Shown: piece by piece, positions 60,745 to 64,000 of the stretch
Layout: every line of letters starts with the position of its first letter
How positions within the stretch are numbered: the stretch's first letter is position 1
NCBI GenBank assembly: GCA_040385245.1
Contig: JAZKHT010000004.1
Span: 244,979 to 308,978 of the forward strand
Direction: 5' to 3'
DNA length: 64,000 nucleotides
From: JAZKHT01 sp040385245
GTDB taxonomy: Bacteria; Pseudomonadota; Alphaproteobacteria; Rhodobacterales; Rhodobacteraceae
Program-made: the position numbers and the translations under genes
Notes under the pieces: model-generated
What the model saw: the letters and a program-made list of their open reading frames with translations, nothing else
What the model was told of the DNA's origin: nothing
Database searches by the model: none

Positions 60745-61419
60745 ATGAAAATTCTCATGGTTCTCACATCGCACGACGAACTCGGCTCTACAGGCAAGAA
60801 AACCGGCTTCTGGCTCGAGGAGTTCGCCGCACCCTATTACGTGTTCAAGGATGCAAGGGCAGATGTAACGCTTTCTTCGCCCAAGGGCGGCCAGCCACCG
60901 CTGGACCCCACAAGCGACGCGGCCGACGCACAGACCGAAGCGACCAAACGCTTCAAGGGCGACAAGGCGGCACAAACGGATCTGGCCCACACGGTTGTAC
61001 TGTCCACAGTTTCGGCAGCGGGGTTCGATGCAGTATTCTATCCGGGCGGTCACGGACCGCTTTGGGATCTGGCCGAGGATGCCAACAGCATCAAACTGAT
61101 CGAAACCTTTGCGCGCGCCAACCGACCGATCGTCGCAGTTTGCCACGCTCCGGCAGTATTCAAGCACACCAAAGGCGCAGATGGCAAACCGCTGGTTTTC
61201 GGCAGGACAGTGACCGGGTTCACCAATACCGAAGAGGAAGCCGCCGGCCTGACCGATGTGGTGCCATTCCTAGTTGAGGACATGCTGAAAGCCAACGGCG
61301 GCATGTATGAAAAGGGTGCGGACTGGGCATCTTTCGTGGTCATGGATGGCAAGCTGGTCACCGGGCAGAACCCTGCGTCCTCGAAAGAGGCGGCACGTAA
61401 ATTGCTTGAACTACTGTGA
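60745..61419 (+). CDS. Type 1 glutamine amidotransferase-like protein, DJ-1/PfpI superfamily (copy 2)
   Basis: 224 residues, same length as the copy at 56087. Nucleophile elbow AVCHAPAVFKHTKG and FYPGGHGPLWDLAED are conserved, so activity is probably kept. Substitutions are scattered and largely conservative (for example K12E, D15S, A151F). No ribosome site is stronger than ctcaaaagac before the ATG. Paralogue of copy 1, retained beside a truncated curA. Confidence 0.9.
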   Translation: MKILMVLTSHDELGSTGKKTGFWLEEFAAPYYVFKDARADVTLSSPKGGQPPLDPTSDAADAQTEATKRFKGDKAAQTDLAHTVVLSTVSAAGFDAVFYPGGHGPLWDLAEDANSIKLIETFARANRPIVAVCHAPAVFKHTKGADGKPLVFGRTVTGFTNTEEEAAGLTDVVPFLVEDMLKANGGMYEKGADWASFVVMDGKLVTGQNPASSKEAARKLLELL

Positions 61420-61952
61420 CCTAACAGGTCTTGACTGTGGTGCGTGTGGGATAGTGAGCGCCCTGTTTAAGGGTGGCGTCGGGCGTGATGGGACGGGGCA
61501 CGCAGCGCCAGTCGAAAGCACGGTTCACCTTTGCCCCATTTTGTGGGAACTTTCGATCTTCCATGACGCGGCCAAGAACAAGTCATTTGAGCGACATAGC
61601 GTCCCGGAATTAAGCGTTCGGCTGTAAAGCAAAGGGCTGTCCTGTGGACGCCCTCACTGGATTTGCCGTTTTCTGATTATTCGGAAGTTCTTTCGGGACC
61701 GAACCAAGGGCGACCGCGAAACAGTGGGACAAGGGCACTTGCTTAACTTCTGAGCGCTCCTGGCAGAGAATAGACCCCACAGTCTACTGGTCTGCTTAGT
61801 TCAGGAAGAGTGACCAGTGCGCCCCCGCGCCAGCATCTGCCCTTGGATTGACACTCCACTGCTGAAGCGTGCAGGGAAACGGACGCTGCGGGTTCGATAC
61901 ATGGGTTATGATCGACGGCCTACAACTGCGTTGACCGAAGGTTTCTGAAGTT
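61420..61952. other. Intergenic region, no gene recognised
   Basis: 533 bases without a credible coding frame on either strand. No insertion-sequence ends or tRNA recognised. It may contain decayed mobile-element DNA and the promoter of the yqaA-like gene. Confidence 0.45.
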
Positions 61953-62381
61953 ATGCTTGCCTTGACGGGACTGTTCCTTGCAGCGTTTATCGCCGCCACA
62001 TTAATCCCTGCACAATCCGAGGCAGTACTTGTTGCACTGCTTCTTGCCGGGACTGAGCCGGTTTGGCTGCTTTTGTCGGTGGCAACGGTCGGCAACGTCC
62101 TTGGTGCCGTCGTCAACTGGGCCATCGGTCGCTTTCTGATGCGTTATTCCGACCATCCACGCTTTCCATTTTCTTCCAAGCAGGTTGTCCGTGCGCAAGG
62201 TTGGTATGGCCGGTGGGGTTGGGTAAGCCTGCTCGGGTCATGGTTGCCGATCGTCGGTGACCCGCTAACGCTTGCGGCAGGCATGATGCGAGAACCGCTA
62301 TGGCGGTTCATGCTGGTGGTCACACTTGCGAAGTTTGGTCGCTACGCTGCTCTTGCCATCCTGACTCTTTCGGTCGATTGA
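61953..62381 (+). CDS. yqaA: YqaA-family membrane protein (DedA superfamily)
   Basis: 142 residues, the same length as E. coli YqaA. Four or five membrane helices; LIPAQSEAVLVALLLAG near the start has the acidic residue of the family, VGNVLGAVVNWAIGRFL contains the conserved GN, and GSWLPIVGDPLTLAAGMMR is the re-entrant VTT segment. Function unknown; relatives act in membrane homeostasis. It precedes a decayed apbE. Confidence 0.88.
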   Translation: MLALTGLFLAAFIAATLIPAQSEAVLVALLLAGTEPVWLLLSVATVGNVLGAVVNWAIGRFLMRYSDHPRFPFSSKQVVRAQGWYGRWGWVSLLGSWLPIVGDPLTLAAGMMREPLWRFMLVVTLAKFGRYAALAILTLSVD

Positions 62382-62438
62382 TTTTCACGCATACTGCCGC
62401 ACGTTCAAATTTTACGTTGGTAGCAACGGTCAGGCAAA

Positions 62439-63008
62439 GTGCCCCGCATAGGCGCCCGACGCATCGGTGGCATAGACCGCAAGATAGGCGCCTGGCCCGG
62501 CTCTGTTGCCATTGATCTGGACGCGATCCCGGCCGCAAGTGCCACGCGCCGCGTTCCGGCAAGTCAGGCGCTGGAACTTGACCCGACCAAGTGTCGCGCA
62601 CGCAAGTCGGCCCCACTGGCGCTGGACCTGTCCGGCATCACCAAGGGCTATGCTGTGGACCGTCTGGCCGAGACTTCAGCGCACCTCGGCATCACCCAAG
62701 CGCTTTGCGCTTGACGGCGAGGTGCGGGCCATTGGCCCCCGGCGGACCGGGCGTCCTTGGGCGGTGGGGATCGACATGCCGGACGATAAAGCCACCGGCC
62801 AACACTCGACACTGGCGCTGGAAGATATGGCCGTCGCCACGTCGGGCGATTACAGGCATTTCGTACTGTCGCCGCAACGCGCTTGTCGCACACGATAGAC
62901 CCGCGTCGTGGCGCGCCGCGGGTGATGCCCCCGGCCTCGGTCACCGTCGTGTCACGCTCTTGCATGCTGGCGGATGCAATGGCGACGGCCCATTATGGTG
63001 ACGGGTGA
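62439..63008 (+). pseudogene. apbE: FAD:protein FMN transferase (ApbE) remnant, truncated with two frameshifts
   Basis: Three consecutive pieces. The first, in frame from 62439, has ATRRVPASQALELD and ALDLSGITKGYAVDRLAE, the ApbE core. It shifts at about 62705 into ALDGEVRAIGPRRTGRPWAV and VATSGDYRHFV. It shifts back at about 62874 into RLSHTIDPRRGAPRVMPPAS and stops at 63008. The N-terminal third, with the FAD-binding region, is missing. ApbE attaches FMN to Thr of flavoproteins such as NqrB/RnfG; this copy cannot. Confidence 0.85.
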
Positions 63009-63223
63009 AGGACCGGGCTCCAGTTTCGCGAAGGATCACGCGATCAGTGCGCTCTTCTTGCGCCGCTCCTTGGGCGGAACAATCGCCACCGGCACTGGGG
63101 TTTGCAACGCAACCGCCCCATAGGCTAGGAACCAAGGGCGCCCTTTGGGCGCACCACATCGCCTTTTGCGCGACCGGCGGCAATGGGCCGACCGGCACCT
63201 AGCATGCCGGTCGGGGCAGTCGT
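63009..63223. other. Intergenic region between apbE remnant and integrase
   Basis: No gene recognised. A perfect aagggcgccctt palindrome lies near 63137. Otherwise nothing notable. Confidence 0.4.
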
Positions 63224-63856
63224 TTACAGGTCAATCCCCTCCGAGAGTGTCAAGGCGTCCTCCAGATCGACGCCGAGGTAGCGTACTGTGCTGTCCATCT
63301 TCGTATGCCCAAGCAGAAGTTGGACGGCGCGCAGGGTCCCAGTCTTCTTGTAGATCTGCGCCACCTTGGTCCGACGCATGGAATGGGTGCCATACTCACT
63401 AGGCTCGAGTCCTAGCGAAGTGACCCAGCCACGAACGATGCGCGCATACTGCCGGGTCGACAGGTGGAGACTGCCGTGGAGCCGGCTGGGTCAAAGGAAC
63501 TCTAAACCGATCATCTCGGGATGGCTGATCCAACGTTCGAGGGATAGGCGGGTGGGCTCGGTGATCTCAAACCGGACCGGCTTGCCCGTCTTGCTCTGCA
63601 CGATTGATGCGCGCTCTTTCGCGTGCCCAGCCGCGAAGACGTCAGTGACTCGGATGCCCACCAAGTCGCAGCCCCTGAGCTTGCTGTCGACGGCGAGGTT
63701 GAACAGCGCAAGGTCGCGCGCGTTGCCTGCCATCTCGAGGCGAACCCTGATGGACCAGACATGCCGGGGCAGCAGCGGTCGCTTCTGACCGATGATGCGG
63801 CCCTTGTTCCAGGCGAAGCGGGTAGGAAGGAGGGCAGGAAGAAGATCATTGGACAT
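63224..63856 (-). pseudogene. Tyrosine recombinase/integrase interrupted by an in-frame TGA
   Basis: From the ATG at 63856 (AGGAGGT five bases upstream) the frame reads 121 codons: MSNDLLPALLPTRFAWNKGR, LALFNLAVDSKLRGCDLVGI (catalytic Arg region) and SKTGKPVRFEIT (catalytic Lys). A TGA at 63491-63493 interrupts it. The same frame then continues without shift: LHLSTRQYARIVRGWV, GTHSMRRTKVAQIYKKTGTL (His-Arg box), LLGHTKMDSTVRYLGVD (His and nucleophile Tyr) up to TAA at 63224. One TGG-to-TGA change explains it, since a Trp fits at this spot. 210 codons in total, a short phage/transposon-type integrase. Confidence 0.88.
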
Positions 63857-64000
63857 GGGAGTACCTCCTGTCCACCGGGCCCACCCTTCTTCGGTCATGC
63901 CGACAGCAATAGGATGCCATGCTCGCGGCGCTGCGTCGTTGCAGTGGGCGGAATGTATGTGCCGACTGCTGTTCGCAAGAGCTTTTAGCGTGGTTGCAGA

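Larger units (their letters stand above)
60436..61419 (+). repeat. Direct repeat copy 2: curA 3' end plus pfpI (984 bp)
   Basis: Equal in length and gene order to 55778-56761, in the same orientation, 4,658 bases downstream. The intervening 3.7 kb holds the HlyD/ABC-2 export operon. Confidence 0.85.

Noticed and set aside
63132..63150. Perfect aagggcgccctt palindrome near the integrase
   Set aside because: Twelve-base GC-rich palindromes occur by chance in this composition. No second copy or attachment-site features were seen.
1..64000. CRISPR arrays, tRNA or rRNA genes
   Set aside because: No regularly spaced repeats and no tRNA T-arm/acceptor patterns could be recognised by reading. A tRNAscan or Infernal run would be decisive.

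Overview
The window is GC-rich DNA from an alphaproteobacterium, most probably a member of the Rhodobacterales (inference). The basis is the YcjX/YcjF pair, an imelysin / di-heme oxidoreductase / DUF1513 iron operon, AmiC/AmiR-type operon control, frequent four-base ATGA stop/start overlaps, and GC-rich intergenic hairpin elements containing a 'tatccc' core that I recall from this order. No rRNA, tRNA or CRISPR was recognised.

Layout. 1-19,000 is mostly housekeeping: the end of a pectate-lyase-fold protein, a SulP anion transporter, truA, ycjX-ycjF, DUF2332 with pth, a glycosyltransferase, rplY (L25), an M20 amidohydrolase, a GST, a P-type ATPase with a possible FNR-type box, a TetR regulator, and an exported protein built of three repeats. 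19,300-24,900 (minus strand) is an iron operon: imelysin, bfd, bfr, di-heme oxidoreductase, a second (frameshifted) imelysin and DUF1513. A 38-bp near-perfect palindrome lies just upstream of it. 25,000-27,650 holds pepT, a DedA protein and two small membrane proteins.

27,880-35,790 is one plus-strand operon for sensing, importing and hydrolysing a small amide or a peptide-like amide: AmiC-type sensor, AmiR-type ANTAR regulator, two permeases, a binding protein, an acetamidase/formamidase, and a fused two-domain ATPase. A strong intrinsic terminator sits directly before the first gene. That is the arrangement expected for ANTAR antitermination, and it would make the operon self-activating.

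35,797-42,153 (minus) is a ynjBCD-like ABC importer with a ynjF-like CDP-alcohol phosphatidyltransferase, plus a 716-residue fusion of a TVP38/DedA-type membrane domain to a mercuric-reductase-like flavoprotein. 42,211-44,667 (minus) is a bufferin-type RiPP operon: DUF2282 precursor, DUF692 MNIO enzyme, DUF2063 partner and DoxX. A perfect hairpin separates precursor from enzyme. 44,740-46,070 is a truncated TRAP permease with gluconokinase. 46,426-50,609 is a complete ugpBAEC glycerol-3-phosphate importer.

From about 50,650 to the end the sequence is accessory and decaying. It holds fragments of an HNH endonuclease, an SDR, an aldehyde dehydrogenase, an NAD(P)H-binding protein and ApbE, and a tyrosine recombinase with an in-frame TGA. 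Intact genes are a sulfotransferase/LysR pair, curA-pfpI, a HlyD plus two ABC-2 permease export operon, a second pfpI, and a YqaA-like protein. Two collinear 984-bp copies of 'curA 3' end plus pfpI' flank the export operon.
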